Assembly: GCA_018296165.2 (NCBI GenBank)
Contig: JACKQL020000077.1
Coordinates: 62,001 to 126,000, forward strand
DNA from: Termitomyces sp. T153
Lineage: Eukaryota > Basidiomycota > Agaricomycetes > Agaricales > Lyophyllaceae
Length of the DNA: 64,000 nt
Direction of reading: 5' to 3'
Part shown: positions 1 to 12,654 of the stretch, piece by piece
How the letters are laid out: the number at the start of each line of letters is the position of its first letter
Numbering within the stretch: position 1 is the stretch's first letter
Made by a program: the position numbers and the translations under genes
Notes under the pieces: model-generated
Database searches by the model: none
What the model saw: only the letters and a program-made list of their open reading frames with translations
What the model was told of the DNA's origin: nothing

Positions 1-29
1 ATCCACAAGCAGTGATTATCAAAACGTAC

Positions 30-422
30 TAATACTGAATCACCGAGCCAAGTCTGTACTACATATAAGCAGAGGGAAACGTCACTCCACCACTGGAAGT
101 TTCCCTTGAATTCGAGGTAGGCCTTCGGATCTCTATGGTAGACAAGTGACACGAAAAAGTGCAATTCTATTATCGCATCGGCCGCAGAGATACTGAACAT
201 GGCAATGGCCACGGATACCAACCACCAGGGAATATCGTTGATCGGTCGAAGTCTTCCAGCAAACATGGCTAGCGTCGAGATACAATAACAGAACGAAATT
301 ATGTTGATGCCTGAGCTTGTGTTAGTCTAAGCAGCACAGCAGAAGATCAAACTTTCGACCGTACCAAATGCTGTCGTCTGGAGGAAATACGTGATGAGAT
401 GCGATAGCCTGTAGGAGTACAT
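30..422 (-). CDS. Partial multi-pass membrane protein, fungal type
   Basis: The gene runs off the left edge of the window. Two exons can be read on the minus strand: 422-365 and 310-30, separated by a 54 bp intron (GTACGG donor, CTCAG acceptor). A further donor (GTACGT) begins at 29, so the next exon lies outside. The peptide has hydrophobic helices around LSHLITYFLQTTAFG, NIISFCYCISTLAMF and WWLVSVAIAMF, then a LYVVQTWLGDS-type segment. That layout resembles the uncharacterised seven-helix proteins that are abundant in Agaricomycetes. I chose the ATG at 422 because it is the first in-frame methionine. The reading frame stays open upstream to about 480, so an earlier start in another exon is possible. 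The molecular function is unknown. Confidence 0.6.
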
Positions 423-1089
423 TATGAATAGCGACACCACACCAGAATTGGATGGTTGAGGTACTGGTGGCACTCCGCGACGCTGTGGCTTATGTTATAA
501 TTCTATTCTGTTCCAATGTCTCGCATATGAATCATGATCGGACAGCCCTTGCCCAATGCAAAGCACAATACATCCGTCCATTCTAACAACCCGAGAGGGC
601 AAGGTCATGCGCTGATTACCTTTGAGTGTACAAATAGAAAATATCAGTAGAGTAATGATGAAATGTACAAAAGATATCAGGGAACGAACCTCATTTGGTT
701 AGGAATATGTATAAGTAGTCTCCACGTCACAACGAGTTCAAATTAGGTTCCTTGGTTTTATTACTTATAGAAAAATCATTCACGAAGGAATGATGATTAG
801 TTTGTACACTCTTACTAGGGCCGTTAAAGACGAAGCTTTAAGTATGTCAGGTTTAAGTCTTTGCGATCCGAAGTATCTTAATCTTATCTTATCTCCAGCT
901 GATCTGTTATTTTGATCCTGTAGTAAGCTTTTATCTGGTTGACGAGAAGTGTGATTAGGTCTTGCTAAACAACGCGTCAAAATCGCCAGATATTCATCTC
1001 GCTTCATTCTTATGTCTTCCAATTGATAAACACTCTTGGTCTCATCACCCACGTATTCTTGACGCGTACACGAGACAATTTGAGCGGCC

Positions 1090-2720
1090 ACGGTCTTCCT
1101 TGCTTTCTTCGCTGAATGTCGAAGTTGCAATGCACGCCATCATAGGTCTTTCATTTGCTATGGGTTATATGGAGGACAACAGCTACTGTGATCTCATCCT
1201 ATCCATCTGGCCCAATCTATGCAAGTAAATAAACTTTCTCTATCGACATCTCACTCAAGATCACGATACCTTGTATGATTTTGAGACTACATTGAAGTCT
1301 ATCGAGGCTCGGCTCGGATTCCTCATTGGTGAACTCAAGTGTACGGAGATTATTTCAACCAAGGAAAGGGAATGTTGGAGCTAGTTTTTACCATGTGGAT
1401 CCAGCTAGGAAAAAACCCACCAGACGACAAAGAAGTTCCTTCACGTGTCGTCAATACCGCTCAATTATTAGTAGTACTGTTTGGATCCTCCCTCACTGAT
1501 ACCGAAGAAGTGGACGCAGCTGTGGAAATTCAACGAAAGAACTGCTTCCAATAATCTTCTTAAACCAATACAGATGGGTGTAAATAATCGTGGATCGTCC
1601 TGGTCGCGGTGTCTCCACTTTATACTAATAGTCCACAACGAAATATGTGCGTCAAGTCCGAAAATTAATACACGACCGCCAAGAGTGTTTTATTCAATAT
1701 TTGTGAAGCTCTTTGGTATGCCAGATCATGTCTTCCCTCGGATAATGAGTCCGAGAATCCACAGGTTGTAGCATCAGGACAGGACTTCCATTGAACTTCT
1801 TGCTCAGTACGCGGCTGAAACCGTAGAGGGTTATTCGTGGGTTATCAATGCCCTACGATACAACCCCCTGCCTGTATTGTTCAAATGCACGTATGAAGTG
1901 CCTCCAACAGGATACATTTTCGGAATATATCGCTTTTATCTTGGAAAACCTAAAGAAACACTCAATCCACCGTCCGTATCCTGTTCTACGACGTTTCAAG
2001 AAGCGATCCTGAGACCAGCTTTCGAGGACTAAAGATCTTCGGTCAGAATGGACATCCTTGGTTCAAACGGTTCGCTTTTTCGTGTCCGAAGAAGCATTTG
2101 TTGACAGAACAGAAGATATGTACTGCAATGCGCGTATGTTCAGGTTCGGACGTCAACTACATATTGTGTCATGACTGACCATTATCTCAGTGTGAAGTAG
2201 CCAAGAAACCCCCGAATATTTGACGTTTGTACTGGGTGCAAAAGTGTGTGGTGTTGTTCAAATGTCTGCTAAAGGCATGACTGGGTGAATCGCCGTGATG
2301 TGTGTGGGAGCAATCACGCAGGAATACATTACACGAATCTCCATTGCATACTTAACTTATGCGTATGTTGTTTCTAGCACGCGACCCTTTTGCCACTGCC
2401 AGAACCCACACGTTCTTTCGTCATGTCGTAGAAAAACAGATGGTCATGCATCGAAGAGTCATATCAAAAGAGCTAGATCATTTACCTAAAACCTCTTGTT
2501 CTTCTCTTTGACTTTTACTACGATATCCTTCCGAGGATCGTAGTACAGACACCAGATGACTTCGACGACTTTACGTACCCCCGTTGAAAAGATACCATTG
2601 TTTCTACCATGCATCAGATTGCGCTACGGAACACAGCCACAGTGCTGTTCAACTTGAAGTTGTTGCTGCGTCAGCCATCCCACTTCACCATATCTAGTAA
2701 GACTTTTCATTTGTTTTTTT
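1090..2720 (+). pseudogene. Decayed MYND zinc-finger protein gene
   Basis: No long frame survives, but coding-like fragments occur in order on the plus strand. The clearest is a MYND finger at about 2220-2310 with the spacing C-x2-C, CC-x3-C, then RHDW and a final Cys. A TAA stop stands where the family normally has Gln after the fourth Cys, consistent with a CAA-to-TAA change. Downstream fragments at about 2400-2570 (VVEKQMVMHRRVISKELDH, then a DFYYDILPRIV-like stretch) resemble the region after the finger in basidiomycete MYND proteins. Upstream fragments at 1100-2000 are weakly coding. Several stops and frame changes make a pseudogene likely. A heavily spliced gene is the alternative. Confidence 0.4.
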
Positions 2721-2839
2721 GAACTCGGCTGCTTCCGAAGGAAAGGAAGTGACTACGATTTTTGACACTCGTAGCTGTCTGCAGTTGACAAGTGATGGAG
2801 TGACAAGCGATTGGAGGCCTTGGAGGCCATCTCTATCTC

Positions 2840-2853
2840 GCGTCACGTGACGC
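2840..2853. promoter_or_regulatory. Palindromic E-box upstream of the HEAT-repeat gene
   Basis: GCGTCACGTGACGC is a perfect 14-nt palindrome centred on CACGTG, about 100 bp upstream of the start codon at 2954. CACGTG is the usual site of bHLH factors such as the Pho4/Cbf1 type. A pyrimidine-rich run (about 2865-2880) lies between the site and the ATG, as is common in fungal promoters. Function is inferred from sequence and position only. Confidence 0.4.
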
Positions 2854-2953
2854 ATCCATTTCTTTACCCCCCCCTCTTACGTACGCGACTCAAGGAAATT
2901 AACAACGACTCCTGCAGACCTGAAGGATTCGGGCTTGTGAGCGGTACGCAAAC

Positions 2954-5900
2954 ATGACAAGCGAACCAATGTTGATTGAGGACATCGACGAGGTATGGTA
3001 GTCGTTTCTATCGATCTGGCAATCATTGAGTGTGTCGTAGTCTGAGATTTCAGGAGATAATGGGGAGCTCTACGTGTTTCAATGGCTTTCTTCTCTTGTC
3101 AAGAAGTTGGACGAAGTTACGGCTGTGAGTAGTTGATGGGATGACCATTCCGTTTGGTGCTCATACAACGGATCAGCAACATTTGAAAACGGTACAGGCG
3201 AAACTAGAGAGCATTTTAGTGAAGGTGATCACGGCGCCGGAGCCGTATCCCGCTCCAGGGCGTGCACTGAGGAACATCGCCAGTCGGTGTCTGGTCGCGT
3301 TGTATACTCGCGGAGAAACAAAGACGTTGTTCGATACTCTGCAGGCATTTATGAAGATAGTTGGAGATTTCAAGACGGCTTCGGATAAAGAAACATCAAA
3401 AATGTATTTTTTTGGAATCTCTATCGATGCGAATTTCATTGACCTGTTACAGCGCAGCTTTTTCATGCATCGGTGATATAATGGCTGCCTTTGGCTCACA
3501 GGTCAGCCTTTTACGGCTTGGTAGAGAATCCGTAACTCAAACAAAATAGTACATGTCGTTCATGGCTGAGATTCACCTAATCGTACTCAGGACCGTTAGG
3601 AATTCCCAGGTATGCATGTTCCCTGGGCTTTTACTTCTAGCTCATGCTTTCCCAGTCATCACTCCTTCGATCAAAGGCCTTAGTTGCGTTACGGAAGTCG
3701 TTAGCGACTGCGAAACGGGCCATGACGGAATCAGCTCTCAAGGATATCTTGAAACTGATGAGGAACTGTCTCACCGACAAATCTCTTCCTGTTCAACGTG
3801 AAGCTGCACATGTGAGTACAACGTTTTCGCCTTGAACAGGCACTCATCCAGATGCAGGTTATAATCACCATCTATTCCGGTACCGATGCAGGTCATCCAT
3901 CTGCGAATGATGTCGAAAATATCGTAAACCTTTGCGTCAAGAGCTTGGAAAACGCTGATCAGGCGACGCGACATTCGCTAGCTCAGCTCGTCGGTCATAT
4001 GCTGGCGTCTACTCAAATCGAACGCGCAGTACCTGTACCGGAACCACCTCAGAAGGTCAAGAAAGATGAAGACGATACGGATGCCGGATTATCCAGTGCG
4101 GTCAGTGCTGCGGCCGAAGTCAAAAAACCGACCTTAACTCCCACTGAAATGCTTAATCAACTCTCGAGCCATTTCAATAAGCCTAATGTCTCGCGCAAGA
4201 CTCGGACTGGAATCTTCGACCTCTACGCGGCGCTGCTCACCCGCCTAGGCTCTGCTTTTGTGGAATCGAACTTCGCTCTTATCATATCGCATCTCATGAC
4301 GGAAATTGTCAGCAGCCCTAGGAATGCTACCACTCGTTATGAATCATTGCATGTACGATCATTAGTGGGAATTCTGCTGAGAGACCTCATTGGTATTCGT
4401 ATGTTGAGCGAGCAAGGCCAGATTAATGGTATACAGGAACTTGCCAATGCATATCTCAAGCGCTGGCCCGCTATGATGCCTGGACAGATTGCGCCTAACT
4501 CAAAGGTCCTCGTTATCGTCCTTCGAGAAGTTGCAGGACTAGTACAGCAGTTAGGCAACGCTCCACCTCCAGTTCAAGTGAGACGCTCTTTCTCTGTCTG
4601 CAGATGATACAAACTTATGACTGATTGATCAGGATGCTCTCGCTGACCCCTTGGTTACTCTGCTTGCCCATCCAAGTCACACGACGCGTATAAACGCAGC
4701 ATGGGCTCTTCGCTGCTTCTGTCATTCTACCCCACTCCGTCTTCCTAAAACCATACTGACAGTCACCGATATGCTTCAGCGTGACCTTACCTCTATTGTT
4801 TCGCCTGCAGCCCCATCGGATATCAACTTACGCGCACTAGGTCACGCATATGGTCTCGCCAGCCTCGTATCTATCATACCTGAACGACCTCTCTACGTGT
4901 CATATGATGTCAGCGCCAAAGTTCTTGACATGGCCATCTCACTTCTCAAACGGGCCGGCGAGCACGATCTCAAAGTCGCCGGAGTCGAGGTAGAGGTTGC
5001 GTGGACCTCTATTGCATCGCTCATGGCACTCGGTCCGAACTTCGTTCGGCCCCATTTACCACAACTTCTAGTACTTTGGCGAAACGCGCTCCCGAAACCG
5101 ACAAGTAAGGACACCAACACCACGAGATCGGTAGCGGAATGGATGTTCCTTCTTCGCGTTCGGGAGAGCGCCTTGGGTGCTATCCTTTGTTTCCTGCAAC
5201 ACAACTCATCTACCCTGGTCACACTCGATGTTGGTCGGAGAATTGCCTCCCTGCTAAGCAATGTGCTTTCCTTTGCGAACAACTTCATAAGCCAGCCTGT
5301 TGAAGATCCACCCGAAGCCCAGCAAATGCCCGAGGCTACGAAAGGCCTCAATCTTCGGTCAAGCGAGGCGCTCCTTCGTCGGCGTGTGTACCAGTGTTTT
5401 GCGGCTCTTGGGTTCTCGAGCCTTGCAGAGTCAACTCAGGTCACTCTACTTCAATCGGCTGTCTCTCTGTTTGCTAGCCCCGACGGATATGCTGGATCGT
5501 CGGTACAAGCCGCTATTGCATCTTCGTCGGGCAACTTCACTTCCGTCTGGCAAACCGTCGACGGATATGCCTATGGCGTGACATCAAATGAGGTCGGAAA
5601 CAGTGCTCTGGGAGATGACCCTTCTCAGGGTGGACAGGATTACCTCAATCGTGATACTGTTGAGGTCTCCATCGATGTATTGGCAAGTCATATGCTATCT
5701 GCAATTGAGGGCACTACTGATATCTGTCTTAGCTCCGGAAACCTATCCTTGGAGCTTGTGAGCATGACCCACTCTCGCTCTGTCAAGCCAAGGTTTCTCA
5801 CTCGGGTTACAAACTATCAGAACCCCCTCCACCTGCTACATCCGTCGTCGACACTGCGATAGAGCTTTTCGCTCAGTTACTCCCTCTTCAGGACCTCACA

Positions 5901-8900
5901 TCCACCGCTCGTATCATCACTCAGCTTCTCGAGTCAGTCAAATCTCCCAAACTCGAGAAGAACTCGGGGAGGAAAGCAGCTGTGTACATCAATGCTACGA
6001 TCGGCCTCTTACTCGCTTTGCGACAAGCTACCACATCTCATTTCCGGCAAACACGAGAGACCTTTGGTAGCACCCAAATCACCTCCCTCCTTTCCCCGTT
6101 CCTCCATGAAGCTTTGATTGATGGTGATATCGTTCTTCGCACAGCTAGTAGCGAGTCGATAGGTCGCCTGGCCAGTCTCTCAGGAATCAACTTTCTCACA
6201 GGCCAAATCAAAGACTTAGTCGATCGTGTCGTGAGCAATCGTGATCCTTACGGTCGTGCTGGTTGTGCGTTGGCTTTTGGTGCAATCTACAGCCATGTAG
6301 GTGGCCTAGCAGCCGGTCCTCTGCTGAAGACGACCGTCAACGTGTTGATGTCTCTCAGCAACGACCCGCATCCTGTAGTACACTTCTGGGCGTTGAGTGC
6401 ACTTGCACATGTTATCAATGCTGCAAGTTTGGCATACGCTCCATTTGTGTCGAGTACTTTGGGGATGCTTTTAAAGATATATCTTACGGAGTCTCATGAG
6501 CGGGAGGGCGGCACCCTCTTGAACGCGAATCTGAGTGGTGATCATCCCGCATACCCGGTCGTTTGTCAAATTATCGACGCGGTTATTTCCGTACTTGGGC
6601 CCGACATGCAGGAATCTACCCGGACGCGAACCCTGATCCTCAGTCTAGTACACGAGTTCTCTGTCGAGGACGATGAAGGCATTTGTGTCGAAGCTATTAA
6701 GTGCATTCAACACTTCCTTATGTTTGCTCCTGAGCACGTCAACATCCCGGACCTAGTTACACAGTTCAGGTCTCACCTGTCATCGACACGCCGGCCTCTC
6801 AAAATTGCATCAATCAATGCCCTATACCAGCTTGTTCAAAAGGATGCCTTAGCTATGTCGAAATTGGGGGGAGACCGACTCGTTGAAGAGTTGTTTGGTA
6901 TGCTAGATGACGATTCCTCTGTCCAAGGGGTTCGGAACGTCATCTCAAGCTGGCTGGAGCAGACGGTAGTACACAATCCATCTGCATGGATTGATCTGTG
7001 TCAACGAATCATGTCCCGAACAACCGCTTCACAACAAGTCGTCGATGCTGCCAGTCGACAAGGTCCCCGGGACGACGAAGGAGACTCCTTGAACTTGGGG
7101 CTGACACAGGAAGGAACGATTGGATCACACCCAACATCTCGTTGGAGAACACAGTTGTTTGCACTTCAGTGCCTTCATCACATCTGCACGATTGTGGCTA
7201 GAAGCGGTCGACGGGAACAACTTGACGCTGCTTATGCTCGGACTCTTGGTCTGCCCACGAAGGGTCTTCTCGTGTCTCGGGTACCGGATCTCATCAAGAT
7301 GGCATTCACTGCATCGGCAGCTTACGTGACCGGAATTCGGCTGGAAGGGCTCGTTGTCCTACGAGACGTGATTGAGGTAATGTCTTTCTTTATGAGCCCT
7401 CTAGCTTAAGTGACAGACAGCTCAGGTTTTCGCAAAAGTCCCAGACCCCGCGTATCCAGACGCCTTACTCCTGGAGCAGCATCAAGCACCTATCACAGCT
7501 GCCCTCACACCGGCTTTTTCCTCCGATTCTACGCCCGAGATACTGGCTTCGGCAATCCGCGCCTGTGCTGTTTTCGTTGGATGCGGTGTTGTAACGGACA
7601 TTGGCAGAATGGGACGTATACTCAAACTGCTTACTACTGCACTAGAGCAATCGAAAGGTTTGTTTTGGTTTTCATTCGTATAGCAAGGTCCTGAGACGCA
7701 GCAGACTCGGGAATGCTGTCCCTGGGAGAGACAGGAGAGTTGAGTCCTAATGCGTCCGCTATGTTGAGGATCTCAACTCTGTCAGCATGGGCTCAACTTC
7801 AGGTAGCAACTCCCCAACGAAAGTATCTGGAAAACGTAGTGAAGCCACATAGAGGGACTCTTTCTTCACTATGGATAGCTGCTCTACGTGACTATGCGAG
7901 CATCAGGATCGATTCTGAATTCCTGAACGATACATCGACCGTTGCTCTGGATTCCTCGTATTCTAGTCTTGGGAAAGAAGTCCTTCTGCCAGTATGTTCA
8001 AGAGTCTATGGTTGAACAATTTTTGATCTTGTTACCCAAGTATTACACGAAGTCATGGTCTGTCATTTTGCAGGCTGTTGCAACGTCTATGGACAACAGG
8101 GACCCATACGTTTTGGCGGCCATGGATGGTCAAGAATTCACTTCTGAATCTCAAACAGCGAAGTCGGAGAAACGGGATGAACCTACGGCTTTCTTCTACA
8201 TCATCTTCGGCCTTGTGTATGAAGCACTTGTCACTTCTTCTGCCGATTCAACATCTACTTTGCCAGCCCGCCAATCACTCGTGTTATCATCTCTGCAAGC
8301 GTTGAAGTGCTTAGTGCGGCCTGAATACTCCGGTAATGCTTTCAAGGAGCCTACGATTTTCGACGAATTCGTCAGTTTATGTTACCGGATAGCGATGACG
8401 GAGCCTGCAAAGGTTCAAGTGCACCTTTTAGAAGTCCTTTCTTCTTTCGCTTCCTCTCAAAAGCACCAATCTAGGTATGTGCGCTTGTTTTTCTAGACGA
8501 AGCTGTATTATTTATTAGCCTCAGTTCTGGAGATGAACTTTCTCTTACTTCACCCAAAGCCCATTGTCTTAGGATCTGTTCGTATATTCTACAACATTCT
8601 ACGTCTGCTTCGCGCAGTCAGGCCATACGTTAGTGTCTACGACACTTTGTTAACGACTCACTGACCATCCTATACAGAGGGTGAACCATCCGACCGAATA
8701 AAAATGCTTATCACGGCATTCTCGGCCATCTACGCAGTCGCCTCTTCAGTAAATTCTTCACGAAGAGAGGAGATAAGAGCAGTGGCAATTGTTCTATACG
8801 GTGGTACGACAATCTTCTCTCTTCCCCGACCTTGAATGAAAATTTTTCCCTAGACCTCTTGAAGGACGAATCTTCCGAGATCGACCTCGTTGGTCCGACT

Positions 8901-9832
8901 CTTCCTGCTCTGAAGACGATACTGGTCGACCTTCCGCTAGCTTCCAGCTCTGATAGTCAGGAACTCTATGAACGTTTGGTTCATGGACTGCTTTCTTCGT
9001 GTCTCCTAAATATCGATGCCATGAGGTTTGTTTCAGCTCTCAAAATATTTACGAGTTGCTAATTTACTTTCTTCAAGCGGCCGTGATGGCTTGATCTCCG
9101 CCAAGAAGGTCAAGAACAACATGTTGGCCGCGGTCCTTATACTGACTGTCATACCATCATCGGTCAAAGTATCTCAAGCGGTCATCGAGCATTGTTGCTT
9201 CTTGATCTCACAGAAACTTTTGGATTCGGGCGAGGTGACCATCTTGTTGTCTCAATCATAATCCGGCTGACTTCCCTCTAACTCAGCTATCGCTCACTGC
9301 GGCTCACTGTGCTAAAACACTTGTCGTGGCTTCGAGCGCAGGAAACCCCATGCTTCACCACTGTGCGCGACTCCTGATCTCTGGATTGGTTGAATACGTG
9401 GCGAAGATGGCCCCGCTGGTGCACGATGGTACAATCACGGAAGCTCAAGTGACAGCCATTGGCGAAGTATGGAAAGCATTCTCGACTTTCTTTTCATCAA
9501 CACCCGAAGCTCATCGTAAGTGTAAAAATCATGTGTTAACGTTGAATTCATCTCTCTCTTCAGGTGTCCGTCTACTCGGAGTCTACTTACCCACAATTGC
9601 ATTGCTACTATCTACATCACAGATTCCCATGACCCCTGTGGTGTCCCAGACGGTATCTCAGTTGCTACAGTACGCGACTGCATCACCTGCGGCCTTCAAA
9701 AATGCTGCAGCCAAGTTTGACACCAACACCCGTGAACTGCTGGAACAGTCCCTTCGTCGGGCCGTCGGAAGCGGTACATCAACGACGGCATTGAATGCTG
9801 CCAAACCACAGATCTCATTGCGCTCGTTTTAG
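2954..9832 (+). CDS. LAA1: LAA1/HEATR5-type HEAT-repeat protein (AP-1 accessory)
   Basis: This is a large spliced gene for an alpha-solenoid protein of roughly 2,000 residues, close to yeast Laa1 and animal HEATR5. Family members bind the clathrin adaptor AP-1 and act at the trans-Golgi/endosome. Exons that close cleanly are 2954-2992, 3041-3124, 3177-3403, 3453-3501, 3550-3609, 3641-3811, 3852-4577 and 4633 onward, then 7426-7657, 7705-7991 and 8041-8474. The last exons end at the TAG at 9832. Family landmarks are an N-terminal ELYVFQWLSSLVKKLDE segment, GRALRNIASRCLVALY, the FSCIGDIMAAFGSQ and MSFMAEIHLIVLRTVR blocks, VVDTAIELFAQLLPLQD near 5850, and LEGLVVLRDVIE near 7350. The joins between about 5690 and 5822 were not resolved: the frame changes there and probably a small extra exon exists. 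Its stop lies 84 bp from the stop of the convergent Kelch-MYND gene. Confidence 0.9.
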
Positions 9833-9916
9833 TGACTGTGGTCAATGTTGAGGGCTTTCTCATATAATATCCTTGTCATTAGATAAACATGTATGATTAT
9901 ATCCCATTCCAAGATT

Positions 9917-11829
9917 TTAAGTTTTCTTCGCACAAGTATGCATCCGCTTGTGTTCCTTCCAACCGTCCTTCTGACAGTCAGAGTTGCAGAAAAATGCCCG
10001 ACCGTTGCAAGTGCCTGCATAAGATGAGAACGATACCCTAAACAAGAAACAATAGACGTACCGCCACACTTCCTCCAAGGGCCAGTATCACCACAGCTGA
10101 AGCATCGTTGCCACGGTCCAGCCTTCGCAGTTCTAGCTTCCTCCTCCAAATTGACACCCTCGAAGAATCCACCAGGCTCATCTAATTTAAGCTGCCACAC
10201 ATCCCCAAAAGTTCTTGAAATATAATCACCCCGGCTAGGAACGAAATCCGTATTCGTGAACCCACCAAAAAGGTACGTCTTCCCTGTCCTATCGTCCGCC
10301 ATCAGCTGCGCCTGGCACCGGTACGTCGGGAACCCGCGCGTCAGGACTTGTCTCCACTTCGCGTGCTCTGCGGAATCTGTGACGTTCGGGCTGGAGAGGG
10401 GCGTGGTGCGTGGGGGCGCGTCGGGGTCGGGCGGGGTATAGGTGAATGTGTCCGCGAAGTAGGAATAATTGAAGGATTGGGATTTGGAGAGGACAATTGT
10501 GGGGAGGGAGGGATTGTACCCGCCGAACACAATTACTTTGTTCAGTTTTTCGTTCTGCGATCATGATAATGTAAGTCAGGCAAGTGTTAAAGTGGTCCAG
10601 AAGTAATCACCTACATGTGTACATCCGAATTCTGTCCGAGGACACGGTGGGTTCCCCGGGAAGCGCTCGCGGCGCCATTTTTCCTTCTTAATATCCCAGC
10701 TCCACATATCATCAAACCCATACGCCTCCGTCGATCCATGCGGCTCGTTCTTCAAGTAAGCACCATCACGCGAACAGTGCCCAAACAAAAGATAAAACCT
10801 GTTTATATCCTTGCCAACCCAGCTCCCCGCGTTCTTCCTTGGGCCCGGGCATGAATAATCATTTTCAGGCGGAGGCACGACGTACCCCGTCAACCGACGC
10901 CATGTATTCGTCTTCAGATCCAGTTCCATGAACAAGTTACACCCGATACTCGTCTTTCCGTGTGCTCCGCCAAATACGAAGAGCTTGTCTCCGACAACCT
11001 GCTGCGCCGAGTCTGTCACCGTTCCAGGCCACGGCCAGCTTCCGGTGACACCCGCTTTCCTGTCCTCTGACGTGGGAGTGTACTTCGTTATGATGGACTC
11101 CCATTTTCCTTGGACAAGGTCGAAGTAGTCCAGTTGACTTCGACCGTTAAAGAGGAAGGCCTTGTTATTGTAAACTACGAAGCTCCAATTGAGGAAGGCG
11201 CCGGAGCTGGACATTGGGTTGGGATATCTGGGGAGCTGTTTCCATTCGTCGAGCTTGGTTAGGTCGAGGTACCAAAAGTCGCGGTAGAACGGACCGAGGG
11301 AGTCTTTTTGCCCTCCTGCGACGTACAAGCGACCTGAAAATCCCGTGAGCCTACTATGTTTAATCAAAAAAAAAAACTTCCACCTACTATTCCAGATGAA
11401 GCTCGCAAAAGCGAATCTCGAAAGTGCGGCTGATCTCTTAATGGGGAGCTTGGCCCACGATCCACGAATTTGCAGATTCGCGTTTTTAAGCTCAAGTCTG
11501 GCCGCGGAAGCGGGATCGGGGTGGCGTAGTTGAGTTAACTGGGTACACCTTTCTGCGTTTGTTTCGGCTAGAAGACGCGGTGTCCTATGCGACTGGGGCA
11601 GGCTTAAAGTACTGGTATTGGCTATCCAGCGCCGATGTGCAGCTGTTCCTGAGTTATCGAGTGCGTAAAAAATATCTGAGCTAGTACTTAGAGCGGTGAC
11701 ACGTCGATACGAGAGTTCGGGAATGTCTATGCTCAAGTCGAACCAGTCTATTCGTGATTGAGATAGGAACCAAGAATATGTTGAGCGTCCTGACCGTATA
11801 ATGGTTTTTCGGAAAAGAGATATGTACAT
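9917..11829 (-). CDS. Kelch-repeat protein with C-terminal MYND zinc finger
   Basis: Minus-strand gene with at least four exons. The last joins are well supported: 10615 to 10554 (GTAGGT donor, CGCAG acceptor) and 10062 to 10014 (GTACGT donor, ATGCAG acceptor), with TAA at 9917-9919. The N-terminal part is poorly conserved. The middle has Kelch-type blades: RLYVAGGQKD, KAFLFNGRSQ, KLFVFGGAHG, VIVFGGYNP and TYLFGGFTN, each followed by a hydrophobic/aromatic W-x-L or Y-x-DL pattern. The end is a complete MYND finger with CFSCG, CNGRAFFC, NSDCQ, DGWKEHK and a final HTC. MYND domains bind proline-rich partners, and Kelch propellers are protein-interaction platforms. The start at 11829 is the first ATG of the frame and is uncertain. 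A T-rich intron probably lies near 11336-11390. Confidence 0.8.
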
Positions 11830-12654
11830 CTGTACAATGAATTCACTTCTTCGAGCCAGGCAAGCGCCTGGAGATAATCATATGTCAGAAGAATCTGACA
11901 AAGGCATGTGGCCTCACGCTTTCGATGTCATTTTCCTTCAAAAGACACCTTGCAAGGCCAACGCAGCAGGCCATAAGGTTGGTTCTGCGGAATGGGTGCA
12001 TGGTGTCGTATTTCTCGTTGCGTACGCCACCTTCCCCGACACCTGGGACGGCGGGTATTCTCCATTCTGGGCCAACAATCTCCAGAGTCCTTTTCCAGTA
12101 CGAACTTTTTGCTTCAGTGACTTTTCCTGCACGAAATAAATTATCGCCCTCACAGCTAAAGATTCTATTGGATGAGTACTTTTACTTTATTTTGATCAAA
12201 CTGTTTACCAAGTCAGATTGACCTCCAGCGCCATCTGTGACAGCGAGGACAGGCTCATCTCACCAATACCGCGGCCGCGTTAAAAGAGTTGTGTAAAAAG
12301 GTAGTACATAATTTCATCCTGCGCGTCGTTGCAGTTCAAAAATTTGCCCTAAATTGGGCAAATAATCTTATCCTCGACGAACTTTGATCAATCTGATCAC
12401 GGACTTGTCCGGTTGCCGCGGCATGCAGTGACGCATTGCTGACGGCCATCACAATTCAAATTTGAGTCTATACATGATGCTCAATAGAACGTACTCGCGT
12501 AAAGGAAAACAGAATCACAGCTTTCTTGTGACCTGACGGCCTCATATTAGGAGATCCAAGTCCGCAGCTCGCTCTAGCCGTTTTCATATAAATTTTGGCC
12601 ATCGACCTTCTTTGGACGGCTATTCGGCGTTTGCAGTTGAATGTTGAACCTTTC
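11830..12654. other. Intergenic region, no gene recognised
   Basis: This stretch lies between the divergently read Kelch-MYND and FAD-monooxygenase genes and should hold both promoters. Short open frames occur on both strands at 11800-12220 but show no domain or convincing splice structure. A small inverted repeat (TTGCCC/GGGCAA, about 12344-12361) is present. Confidence 0.5.

Noticed and set aside
4893..5351. 152-codon minus-strand frame
   Set aside because: Antisense to well-supported HEAT-repeat coding sequence; no domain.
12344..12361. TTGCCC/GGGCAA inverted repeat as an operator
   Set aside because: Short, single, and far from a start codon; expected by chance at this length.
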